A model generated the notes under the pieces. It saw nothing but the letters and a program-made list of their open reading frames with translations. It had not been told where the DNA came from and made no database searches. A program made the position numbers and the translations under genes. From positions 434,001 to 498,000 of the forward strand of contig NJPS01000016.1 in NCBI GenBank assembly GCA_002946415.1: 64,000 bases of DNA. The letters run 5' to 3'. This DNA is from Rutstroemia sp. NJR-2017a BVV2 (Eukaryota; Ascomycota; Leotiomycetes; Helotiales; Rutstroemiaceae). Positions 1 to 11,742 of the stretch are shown here, piece after piece (position 1 is the stretch's first letter; each line of letters begins with the position of its first letter).

Positions 1-737
1 ATCCACATCACCGCCACTACCACCACCTCCATCGCCCATCCACCCGTCACCATATCATTTTCCATGACTAGACCCCACCTGGTTGTAATGTAATTGTTTC
101 CCAAAAGTAGTAGCATTAAGAAGATAGAAAAAAAATAAGATGATCCACAAGTTAGAAGATGTAAGAAGAGAAGAAGATGAAGAAAAAAAGATATATAGTG
201 TCCATGCATGCTATCAAAATAATCATTAGATAATTTCCTTTCCACTTCCGTCTTTCGTCCCCTTCCCTTTCCTTTGCCTTCTTTCTTTTCGTCTTCCGAA
301 ATTCCTGTCCTCCTTTTACTTTGGCTGCAGATAGTTCTCCATCGATCCCATACATAAGAGGTGCTGCTATCTGATAATTCAAATCGACTAATAATAGCCC
401 TTAGGGGGTTGGAACATCGCTAACGAATGCCTCGTGTATTCGTCTTCTTCACCAATGATAAATACTCTCTTCACGGGATATTGGTTAAATTTTTGAAGCT
501 AATGTTTTTTGTGTGCTCGTAAAATGGTGATGTTATTTATGCTTCGCGTGGCATGATATCATTACATGCCGGGGTATATGAACCTGCAGGAGGTATTTGT
601 GACTGGAGTTGGCATAACTATGGCGTAGCTGTATGAATGTTCCAGCTTCATAGACCTGCTTGCAGTCGCTGACTTTTTCCGCCGTGAGCAGCCTGGACTA
701 CCACATGTCCGCTCGTTAAAGGATCCGACTGGTTAGA
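1..737. other. Intergenic / 3' flank of the RasGEF gene
   Basis: I see no supported gene here. Short open frames are shadows without family resemblance. The part next to 738 is presumably the 3' UTR of the RasGEF gene; the rest is AT-rich with an A-rich/purine stretch around 130-190. Confidence 0.5.
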
Positions 738-3700
738 TCAGAGGAAGCCTGATTCAGCCAACACCCTAATATTCTCGTAAGTGTTTGTCCGATGATATGG
801 TGCTTCATGAGCTTATTTGTGGATGGACTTACCTGACTATCTTCTCATCTTCTCGTTCACGTGGCTCAACCGCTAAACTCTTCTCATACATCTCGTGTAC
901 GTCTCCTGCCGCTTGCATGTTGCTTAGAATATAATCCTGCAGTTCCTCGACAGGCTTTAGGCCGTAGGGAACATTCTGATACTGTTGAATATCACGAATA
1001 ACTTCAGCAGTCTTGGCTCGCTTGGCGAAATTGATCAAGGTCGTCTTCTTGATGATGGATGGAATACCATCCTCGATGAAGGTAAGATCAGTCAAATAAA
1101 CACCTGATAATATTAGCTTAGTCCGAGCACATGGAAGGAATACTACTCACCAAAGAAAGGTATACAAGGTGGATTGGCAAGATGTAAACTCTCTCTGTAT
1201 TCTCCAAAATTCTTCGTACTGCCCATAAGACGGCGCATAGACTCTAGCACCGCTAATGTCTTTGCGGGTACCTGGTCCCAAGTTCTCTTAAGCCGATGAA
1301 TTGGTGCTGTGCCGAGCGCAGAAATGATGGAGGTGAGGGTAGAGTAATTATTCAAGGCGCGGCATTTCTACAGAAGTTAGAAGGGTTTGCATAACTGGCA
1401 AGTGGTTGTACTTACGTCGGCTACAAGAACAAAGTGCTTGATAACTACGACACGCTTCTTCACATCAAGCTGAGTGAGAATCATCTCAGCAACCCAATTT
1501 GTAAGCTGATTAGAGTGTAAAATCAGGGCTTTGACGTTAGGAGCAGGCTCAGGGTCGTTTTCTCCAACTTTCTTTTGCCACGTTTTATTGAGACATTCCG
1601 TCGGTTTGATCTTGCCATAGAGCTTGGACTCGACAATCGTGAGTTGGCGTGCAAACTCCGTGACATCGATATCTAAGAACTTGAGCTTCCTCATATTCTT
1701 AGGTAAAATAGGTTGCGGAGTGGAGTGGTTCAAAGTCAAGACCAATCGTTTAGCTGTGGCTTCTTGGCCCCGTAACCTTTGCTCTAGTAGAGTCATCAAT
1801 GATCCCGAACCAGGAGTCTCGGTAGCTTTGATTGTATCCCGAGCAAAAGTGTAGACGTCTCGAATCAGAGCTTTTGTCTCATCGCTCTGGTCTTCCATCC
1901 AGAAGAGTTCAAACCATGATTTTAGAATGTTGACTACCCTAAAACGGATAGGTTTCTGTTTCCGCGTCACCCAGATCTCATAATCGCCAGCAGGCATACC
2001 TTCCGGTGGCTGGACCTGGAAACGTTTGACCAAGTGTTCAAAAAGTTCACGGGCATTGGTGAAAGAACGATATGTCAGCAGGAAAGTATTGTTGAAATCC
2101 GAACTCAACTTGTCGTGTCGAGTTAATTGTTCAACCAATGCAACAAGTGTACCACCCTTCAATTGAGGAGGCGAGGCCTTAGTGTCATAAGAAATGTCGT
2201 CTTCATGATCTAGCTTCAAGCAATCCGGAGTCTCATCTTGAGCTTCATGCCGTATTGGCTCTTCGCCGAAGAACTTCCTGACTTTGGAATTTTCTTTACG
2301 ATATGTAACAGTTGGATCGCTTCCCTCAGAATAAGATTGAGATTTGCCAATGTCTGCAAGTCCAGGACGTAACAAAGGATTTCGAGAGTCAGACCGCTGG
2401 TGGGGACGCTCATTCGGTAAGCTGTCGCCTCTCCTCAAGTTCTTCGTCCTCTCGTCCTGAACAGGCGGTGCATGCTGCATGGCTGTTTGTACAAGCTCGC
2501 CGAGAAGTTGTAGCGAAAAGCCAATATGCGATGAATTTGTTTCGAGTGATCTCGCACATGTCCGGACGTAGTTCAGTCTCTCCTCTAGAGATTCTCCACG
2601 TACTTCAGCCCATTCATCGCCTAAGGGACCGGCTACAGCCTGACAACCCAGTAACAAGTCCGAAATATTATCATACAGACTTTGCTTCTGTTTGGCAAAA
2701 TCAATCAGCTGAGGATTTTGGAACGTATTTCCGAGAGACGCCAAGTTAATCGATTCGACAGTGGACACCCAAGGTTTGAACATTTCCAGCACTTTCTGGG
2801 CCGCCGAGCAGACATTGTTGCCAATAAGTTCATGTCTGTAAGGAGAGATAATTTTCTCAGTAACGACAAGATGTTCCTCCAGTTTTCGGATACTAGAAGT
2901 TAACATCCTCTTCAAATCATCCAATCTCTCCATCAGGTTTGCATCGAGAATTGCCGAAGGCTCAACGACACCCTCATCTTCATCAAGGAAATTTGATGTC
3001 AGTGGATCTCCGGAACCAAGGCCATTGTTCTGCCAGCTGCCACCAACTGTGCTACCCACTACAAAGCCTGGTAATAGCCGTGGAATATCCTCGCCTCGTT
3101 GTTGACGTGCGACTTCGACGTAGCTAAATACGCCCAAAAGAACGCCGTCTGCTTCTTGCAAACATTTTTGGTAAGATTCTGAATTCGGCCAGTCTGACGC
3201 AGCAATATGAGAGGAGATGACCAATTTTGAGAACTTGGACATCATATCTCTGAAGTGGGGATATAAAGCTTTATTGGTAGAAATGATAGATGGTTGGCCA
3301 GAGTGGTTATCGGTAGTGCCAGATCCAGCAGCAAGTAGTAGACGAAGATGATCGGATATGTCTTCGGCTCGGCGGACATATTCCGAGCGATCGTGGTTAT
3401 TAATGGCTTCGCGATACCGGTCAACAGCTTTCTTCATGTTTGCGACAAGCCTATTCCATGTTAACGGCGCGGCAGTACCATCGTCAAAGAATGACCGAGG
3501 TAGGCTAGCAGCATGTGGCTGGCCAAGTGTTGTGTTAGTGAAGGAAGTTGTCGATGGTCCCATTATTGGCATTGCAGTCAAGGATAAGTTCGGAGTATTC
3601 AGAGCATCGGAGCGCGAGCGTGTGCCAGGAGAGGCACCGTTGATCGAATCCATCGACGTAGCTGGGGATATACCGTCAGAGAGCTGAGATCTGCGCTTCC

Positions 3701-4647
3701 TCCGAGGCTGGCATAGGTTAGCAATTACTCAAATCAGGAGAACGGAGGTCACATACGAATGAAGATTTGGACGCAAGCATGATTGACTCCCCTTCCATTT
3801 CAGACGCAGAGTTTCCTTCGGACTCATCGTCGGTTTCGTTGATGTATCCTCGTGCCATTAGCTCCGCCGGTGGCCTTGTCTTCTCGGGTATGTTCACATT
3901 CATCCTATCCCTAGGTCCCATTTCCGTTCCCGAAGACGGCGACTCTAAGGGTAGTTCCATACTATTTTCTCCAGTCTCGGTATTGAAATAGTACAATCTG
4001 CCATCGAGTGTCGCTTGAGGTATCCAGAAATCTGCGCCCGCTCGTCCATTGGTGTTTCTTCCGCCTGCAGGCACATGCGATATTTCGTCGCGTTCTGACT
4101 CGTCCGCATCATCATCATAGTGTTCCTCGAATTCCTCTTCCTCGTCCTCCTCATCTTCCAGGTCACCTTCTATCCCCATGCCAACTCCATTCGGTGTGCC
4201 TTCCAGGACATCTTCCGGGCTTGGTATCACTTGGCAGTAGTTACTTGGAAACCATCCTCGCACACCATTTATAACACCATCCCACCATCCACTCTCCAAT
4301 TGTGTGATCACTTGTATAATATCCCCCTCGTGGAAACTCAAGCTGGTTCGATCATCGGCCTCATAGTCGTAAAGCGCACGCACATACATCACCGTTTGCG
4401 GCGCGTTACCTAGTATTCCGTTCATCAGTGGCGGTGATGCGCGTTTCGCGGCAGCCCGAAAATTATTAGTATCTGTCGAAGTTATAGTAGATGAGGAAGT
4501 ATCTCTGCCGTATGTGTGCAGTTGCTTGTCCTCTGTGTATCGTAAAAGCGAGGCGGTGATGTTACTGGACTGGACAGTTGTAAGTTCTTCAAATTGTTGA
4601 GTATTGTTTGAATATAATGCCGGAACTGCGGGCTGTGTCATCAACAT
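738..4647 (-). CDS. CDC25: Cdc25-type Ras guanine nucleotide exchange factor (SH3-WW-RasGEF_N-RasGEF)
   Basis: This is a guanine nucleotide exchange factor that would load Ras with GTP upstream of adenylate cyclase/PKA, acting at membranes. Five exons fit: 4647-3757, 3707-1416, 1367-1151, 1103-833 and 765-738. They sum to 3699 nt, or 1232 aa. Exon 1 carries an SH3 domain (ALYDYEADDRTSLSFHEGD.., ..SGWWDGVINGVRGWFPSNY) followed by an acidic stretch and a WW-like segment (DGRLYYFNTETGENSMELP). Exon 2 contains RasGEF_N (GGTLVALVEQLTRHD, TYRSF) and the start of the catalytic domain (LDIDVTEFARQLTIVES). Exons 3-5 finish the domain (PCIPFFG, then YLTDLTFIEDG) and the tail ending SGFL. SH3 plus RasGEF is the yeast Cdc25 layout. 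The frame is open slightly upstream of the ATG at 4647, so an upstream exon cannot be excluded. Family call is firm; the start is moderately sure. Confidence 0.93.
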
Positions 4648-7600
4648 CTTCAACTCATGGTTAGCCGTTCCAGACGCACGCAGTTTATAGATCTGCCATC
4701 AAGTCGTATGCGCGTTAAGTAGTTGAAGAAAGCTTGAGGAGGGGTAAAATAATTCGTCTATCTTGCAGCTGAAGTCGGAAATAATTGGACGTTGCTCGGG
4801 CGGTTATGATCTCTCGAACATCGAATCACTGAGGAGAAGTGCTTGCTAATATTCCACCACCCGCACAATCGACCGTCGATACGTCCAAAGGTGGAATGCA
4901 ATGAAATCAATTGGAGGGAAACTGTGACGCTTCGTCGAGAAGGTTCTGGTTTGTTATCGCAAAATCACAGATTCGCAGGTCAGGAGTAGGCTCGGAATGT
5001 GGGTTTTTGGGGGTCGAATGGGTTTCAACTCTAGCACCGAGTCAAGTCAGGCTGGGAGGGCATGTATTGCAAGGATAGTATCTCCTTGAAAAAGGTTTTT
5101 GGAACCAGCGATCAAACTCTATCTCGTTCTCGTTCTCATTCCCGTTCCCGCAGCGTATTTCGTAAATGATATGATTTGTGAGGAGAAGATATTGCTATGT
5201 CGGCGTGTAGGTAACCTTATGGTGGCTCTGGAGTCTGAAAGGAAAGAAAGAATAAATGAAAGAATGAATATGTTGCTGAATGTTGAATGGACGGACAAAG
5301 TTGTTGAACACTGAATGAACACCGAACACTGAATGGATACTGAAAAGGTATTTCGTAACGGCAACGAAAAGATGTGTGGAAGAGGTCTGTCTGCCGATAC
5401 TTCGTAGTATATGGGCAGAGTTGCGAGGGTGGAGATTTGTGTCAGGGTCGGGTCTCACTGTGAAAAACAGCTGGGGTAAAATTATATGGCATGGACTGAA
5501 CTATAGGAAGACTTGGATGTATCTTTGAAAGTGGGAGAGGGGAGAGCTTTGGTGAGATGAAGTCTGGACTAGCGCACAACTCCAAAATTCTGCGAGTACA
5601 TACGGATGGATAAAGAAGCAGAAGTTCATGGGAAAGAGCTCTCGCACGTCTCCTAGATATTTGCTATATTTGCCATATTTGCCTCGTGCATTACCAAGTG
5701 CATGAAAGGGGCTATATTTTATGTGAAGGTTCTAGCTCGACTTCAATCCAAGATTCTGGTAACTTCATCCGCTGCGGCTGGCATTCACCTCAGTAATCTG
5801 GCCGAAGCTTTATCGCCCACCGGGTCTCCATTCAAGACACCGGCCCCATATGACAGGAAATCTATCATAATTGATACATCTATCACCAAACACCAAACGT
5901 CGAACGAAACACCACAGCTATGAAGTATCGCACACAGTCACCAAGACTTGATCGACTGTGGAAAATAATACCTAGAAACGAGCAGTTTGTCCATCTAGCC
6001 GGAGATTGGAGATAATCAGTGCGTTTTTCCCGAGATTTTCGTGTGTGGGAATGCTTTTTCCACCATCCCGGCATGTATAGTAGTTACCATTAATTTCTCA
6101 TTGATTTGATCAAAGTACATCCAAGTGGCTGGCCTGATCACCTCGTGGTTTCAAGCAGAAGTCATCGCTCTTGTCGTAAAGCTGTCGCGGGGAGACAGAC
6201 GCACTGTAACGGGACAAGCAACATCAACAGCATCATCATTCTATTTTTGCCACGCTTTCGCATTCGTGCATTTGGTAGAGCAGCCTTGCGCTGCTTCGGG
6301 AAATTCTTCAATGAGTGTGCTACCCCATATAGATCATTTTGGCGAAACCATCCATCGACCAAGGCAGTCATCCTCCATTGCAGCATGCATATTGGCCTCT
6401 TTGGCACTTCTCTGCCTCGTACCTAGGTATAACGAATGCTATATTGCCTATACTGTATCTCTAGCCTGCCATCGTGTACGACACCATCATCCCACACTTA
6501 CTAAGAACAGATCTCACCCGTCACAAAGTGTAATCCTCAGAAGGTTAGAAAGGAGTCTGAAACCTGTGGTTAGGTTTCTCGCAGATAGGAGATAGGCAAC
6601 GGCGTCGAGATGATCAACTTTGCGAGACGGCGTCGACACCTCTTAACTCCACCAACGCCCCAGATGAATTCGCAGCTTTACATGATGCGACTGGTTCGCA
6701 AAAGACCTCGAGGCTTAATGCAGACACAATTATACCCAGTCAGCATGCTTGCCACGCATGGCACCCTAGATCTTGCTTTTGCTTCGATCTGGTATCACAC
6801 TTAGTCACGTGCACTATATCAGATTCTATTCCAAGTCCAGGGTCGCCAAGACTCTTTCTAGAAGAATTTGACAACCAGACCAGACATCAGATAAAACGGA
6901 TGAGCGGCTTGTAGATCTTGTAAACGGGAATTCGCTGATTACTTAGTATTAACGGGCGGGGAGAATCTGTTAATGGCATAATATCTGACCGTTCCCTCCG
7001 CCTTCCCCGAGCATAAAGTCTATTGTGCCCCTCTTGTACATGAGATTATCGGACCGACCGAGGAAGGCTCGAACCGAGCTCTAGATTCAAGGGGTCAAGG
7101 ATTCCCTTTTAACATATAGTTTCGCAGATATAGATGAGCCCTTCCAACAACAATACGACCAAAGTATTTTGTCTTTTCATACACAAGTCTCCATGATCTT
7201 CGGAGTCGGCGAGGTCAGCCCCTGACCAATGAGTGCTCTCGGGTATATGCATCTGCTAAAAATTCCACCCCCTCCTTCATCGCGTTTCTGACACTATTTT
7301 CGTTTCCCCTCGCCTCCTTCACAATTATACGCACCTCAATAAGCGTTACACCCCTCTAGTTCTCATCTACGTAATACGACATTCCACTTACACAAAAAGG
7401 TACGGTAAGTACAGGTACCAAAGCCAAAAGAAAAGCAACATTGGGAATTCGCGCGTGCGCCTTACATAGGAGTGGTGAGCACCAACTTTAATATTACATA
7501 CACACACACCACGGTTTCGTCTAGGTGGGGGGTTGGCTAGCAGCGTTTCATTTCTAGAAAGTTTCTAGAAGGAGTTTAGGGAACAAAATTCGAAGGAATT

Positions 7601-7740
7601 CACAAAGAAGAGGGCATGGATGTGCCTGTTGATTGCAATGCAAAATGAGACCTTCTGTTTTTGGGGGAGCTGAGTGGAGGTACAATGAGGACATGTAATT
7701 TTATTTGGGTAGGGGGATGATGGAGGGGTTGCGATAAGAT
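4648..7740. other. Long intergenic region, no supported gene
   Basis: This is the RasGEF promoter and 5' flank followed by about 2 kb with only short unsupported frames. The frame at 6125-6595 (156 codons) has no recognisable family, biased composition and no conserved context, so I do not call it. I found no tRNA. Confidence 0.5.
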
Positions 7741-7750
7741 GAGATGAGGG

Positions 7751-9320
7751 TTACCACCAGACGTGGGATGTGGTGGGATGAAGTGAGCGGCTTTTCGAAT
7801 TGACTTCGGGGCCTGGAAATCCTTCAGGGCTTTTTACTTTCTTCAACAACTCTTGGTTTATTCTGTTAGTTCCCTTTACTATTTGCCTGACCAATGCTGT
7901 CGCGAGATGGAGATCCCCCTCTTGATGGTATCTACGGCCCAATTGAGGACGCACAAATGTTCAGGAGCTCAAGATGATGCTTCGTTCCAAATACTCAAAG
8001 TATCAAGAGTTGTCAATGTCTGAATTGACCAATGTCCCAGTCTAATCTCAAGCATTGAAACAAACCTAACTCGGCCGGGAGCAACCTCACAATCTCGATC
8101 ATTTCTGGAACATTGAGACCTTCCAACTCATTGCGGGACAGCAAGTCTTTTGAGCGGGCAAGCCCGACCACGTTGACTTGGGCAAGGGCGTGGAGATGAG
8201 TTGTAGTACTGGAGAATGAGGGTCTTCATCATGCGACTGTTGTCTCGGTAACAATCTCAGCGGTGAGGTTTCCCAACTAGCACCTATCTCAAGTCTGAGT
8301 TGTGTGGCATAAGTGGAGTGCGCATTTGCATACTGTAAGATTGTGTTGTAATGCTACTCCAGAGTGTCCTGTGCACTTTTCATAGAGAACTGTGCAATCA
8401 AGTTGCCTCGCCAATTCGTATAATCATCGCGTGAATTTGCCGACGGCGGTGAATAGATTCCCATGTTGGACGAGAAGTTCTGGAACCCCTCTTGAAGAAC
8501 GCGGTGAGCTTGCCACGTGAAGTATGCTCTAGTAAAGGCAAGGCCCGCGTGCTAGACTCTAACATGCCCGTCGACAATGGACGAATTAAACCTTATGCCC
8601 ATATTATTATTAGACAAAACATTATGGGTGGCCCCTTGTTAAGGCGATCCTCGTCTTTGTTAGATGCTACCGGATGGCGTCCCCCGTATTAGTAGACATA
8701 CAAGTAAGATGAAAACCCAAGTTCCGTCTCCTGGGCCTCAGTAAAGTATCCGCAGGTCCCGCGTCTGTCTTAATTGACCAGATTTCATTGGTCTTCATTG
8801 CTCGCTTTACTGAATTGTCAAGGCGGAGGGGGAAGCCATGGTAGATTGACATAATCCTTGAGAATTCCACTTATTCTTGTGTTGGAAAGAGCATTCTGTT
8901 CCAAGAACGCCCGATGGAACAGAAATTTTCGGACAGCATTGACCTCAATGAGGGATGAGGTCGGCCTCAACAGCCGAAAAAAGATGCTGGCCCGCCGGAG
9001 TGGAAGGTCGATAGAAGGTTTATCAGGGCTTCTATGCTTCGCTTCAATTGAGGGGCTGGAATATGACCGGGATGGTGCACACCGTACTTGCGTAAGAGTT
9101 CCCCATAACCCATGAAGTCGTTCACCGTTAATGTGAAGAATATTTACTTTCCTCCTTGAGTCAGGTAAGATGTGAACTGCGGGATGTGAGATTCATCCCA
9201 CCGTAAATCAGCATAATGTAAGCATTCGATGGCGCACCCGACGTGCCCCTCCATCTTTGACGGGATTCCCTCCCCAAAAGTTGTGCATTTCACATCAAGA
9301 TGGAACGATAGTCAGGGATT
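7751..9320 (-). pseudogene. Decayed protein-coding relic, family not recognised
   Basis: Read on the minus strand, this stretch has protein-like sequence broken by lesions. A frame from about 9313 contains EGIPSKMEGHVGCAIECLHY, meets a TAA at 9144-9146, and continues in the same frame through GELLRKYGVHHPGHIPAPQL. Near 8991-9001 the coding sense moves to another frame (VRKFLFHRAFLEQNALSN, then ILKDYVNLPWLPPPP). That frame has stops at 8818-8820, 8785-8787 and 8770-8772, followed by more protein-like text (GYFTEAQETELGFSSYLY). Further downstream, other frames look coding (LIAQFSMKSAQDTL near 8.4 kb; LEGLNVPEMIEIVRLLP near 8.1 kb; HLATALVRQIVKGTNRINQ near 7.85 kb). Several stops could arise from C-to-T changes, as repeat-induced or deamination decay would give. 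I do not recognise the family, and a gene with unseen introns is a weaker alternative. Confidence 0.4.
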
Positions 9321-11742
9321 ATTCCTGTAAGTGGGTTCGTCGGGGAAGCATCCGTAGGGATAAATATTAGTACGAGAAAATAGCGAGGGGGAATTCTAGC
9401 TTGGGACCGGTAAACTACGGTATCCGTCTACCTGGCGTCCGTTTGGTAATTCCAGTCAAGTCTGACGACGATGGGGATAAAAGGATCTGTCTGACATGAT
9501 CGTAAAAACCATCAATTGAGATGTGGTGGCGTGTGGTCACTGTGGTGGCACTGATGGCATCAATTCCAACGAAAAAGAAAAAGAAACAAAACAAACGGAT
9601 ATCAAAGCACACAAAGTCATCCAATAGGAACTAGCCCAATGTTAGTAACGCACAAATCTTGAAATAGGACGAAGCGTAAGTTTTATGCCACATCCATTGA
9701 AAAGCAGCAGGCATTGTCGAATGAATGTGCAAGCAAGCATCGGCGGTGAGAAATGGAGTGCAGAACGAACAAAAGCAGTAAGCTCGAGGCCCGTTGGTAA
9801 ACAGTGACAACAATTGACAACAAATGAAGGTGTCCTCGACCGCCATTTTGCTTTTCTGCGCTGTACATAATTGTACAGACCGACCGACCCCTCCCCGCTC
9901 TTTCATATTGTTTTTGAGGCCTCGCGATGAGGGGAAGACAACCGACCAATATGCGAAATTCCCGAGGTCCCAGTGACCAATGCGCAAGGGTGCGCCCGCG
10001 CTGGTGACGAAAGTCTGTCTGATACATGGAGGGACATCGTGTGGGAAAATGACAGTGAATCCTCGATGTCGATGATGTTGAAAAGGTGGACATAAAAGAA
10101 GAAGTCACTTAGGTTTGTTATTTTTGATTTGGATACGCATATGCCTTTCCCCTTTTGCTCTAAGTCTCCCAATAAACGACAAATATGGTGAAATTGATGA
10201 CTCCGCGCGTTATTCTTAGCTACGATATACCCCTCCCTTGGGTTGCCCCTTTATGTGCTAAACCTTCTCGCCGCCCTACTTGGGCTGCGCGAGTGGCTGG
10301 TGAGACTGGATGATTGTTGCGCTGGCAATTACCACAGCCTCACTTCTTGCCTTCCCGGCGTCTATGCACAACTCAACTGCGCACACTATTAATGGGGGTT
10401 ATGCAAATACTTATCAGCAAGCAATCGAAAAAGCCGGTAAGCCATTATACCAACGGTCTGGACGGACAAATGTGGTCGGGAAGCGACAAAGGCACTGTGG
10501 GAGTCTTGGAGAGGGGTACAATCCAGCGTCGGTACCCGGATTTGCAAAGAGTGGAGTCGCAACTCCTTCGAGTGATGAATCAACTGCTGATCGGAGAAAC
10601 ATGAGACTTTTGATGTCCATTTGGTGCTGGATGGCTAGTTTACAGTCCTGACGAATCTATGGAGTAGATGACATATGCACACGCAAAGATGACAGTGAAC
10701 CAAGGCAATCTACAGAAATCGACTACTCCGTATGATCCAATGCATCTCCGATCGTGCACGGAAAACAATCCCGCCCGCTCGCTACTTTGGCTATACCTTA
10801 TGAAGGAGCGTACTTGGTATCGTACCTGTGCAGTGGAAAGTGGAAGTGGGAAGTGGAAAGTGGAAGAAGCCTATGCTATACAAGTACTAAAGTACCACTC
10901 AAGCTAGAACTAGAACTAGAACTAGACCAGCAGGACTAGAACCAAAGCACAAAAAGCAGTAACAAGCTGAACCTGCGCGATCCCCCGTGCAACTAGTTAT
11001 GTTTTGCTCAAAAACCTTGAAAACGGGTCAATAAACAATTTGGAGGAGCAGCGCCGCCCTTAGCAGAATAAGACAGAATTCACAATTAATGTACCGTAAT
11101 TAAGGTACCAAACGTCCCCTCCGTGCAATAATTGTGCGTAGGATGTAAAACTAGAACTAGCCGGAAGGTGTGTGCTGGGTGCGGTGCTAGCTGCTGGGTG
11201 CTGGGAGGTGTGCTGGGTAGCCAGAGAAGAGGGGCATGCTAGGCCCAAGTCAAACCCACTTTTCCCTTTTCCCTTGTCACGCTTCGTTCCCTCTTCCATT
11301 ATTTCTCTTCCACCCACCATCGACTCCTCACTCTCTTTCTTGACTTTAATAAATCTCCCTTTAACCCCTCATTTTGTCGTCCAAATCCAAACTCCATCAC
11401 CATTTATCTAATTCCATCAATCTTTCCTTTCGCGATTCTCAGAATCCCGTTCTATTTCCCCTCTTCGAGTCTTCCAGTCTTTCGTCGACGCGCGATCGTT
11501 GATAGGTGCTACGCTCACTCCAGCAGGAACCTGTCCTTCGCGAATTCCAGGGCAGTCGCCATCACCCATAACGAACCCACACATATATGATAATAATACG
11601 AAGTCAACAAATGAACACTACATCCAACAATACTCAGTACACACTTTAAACCCTACGCCCACGCTCGCGAGCCAGACGATATTCAACCATCGATCTGTGA
11701 ACCAGGAACCGACCTCGAAAACTTCGATCGATTCCAGCCACA
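9321..11742. other. Intergenic region and probable promoter/5' leader of the zinc-finger gene
   Basis: No gene is supported. Small direct repeats occur at 10831-10867 (variants of gtggaa/gtgggaa) and 10903-10926 (tagaac x4). The CT-rich stretch 11260-11470 just upstream of the transcription factor is typical of a fungal core promoter or long 5' leader. Confidence 0.45.

Noticed and set aside
6125..6595. 156-codon plus-strand frame
   Set aside because: Amino-acid composition and lack of any conserved motif suggest chance; no supporting context.
7062..7080. Minus-strand ggttcgagcc resembling a tRNA T-arm
   Set aside because: No acceptor, D or anticodon stems could be formed around it.
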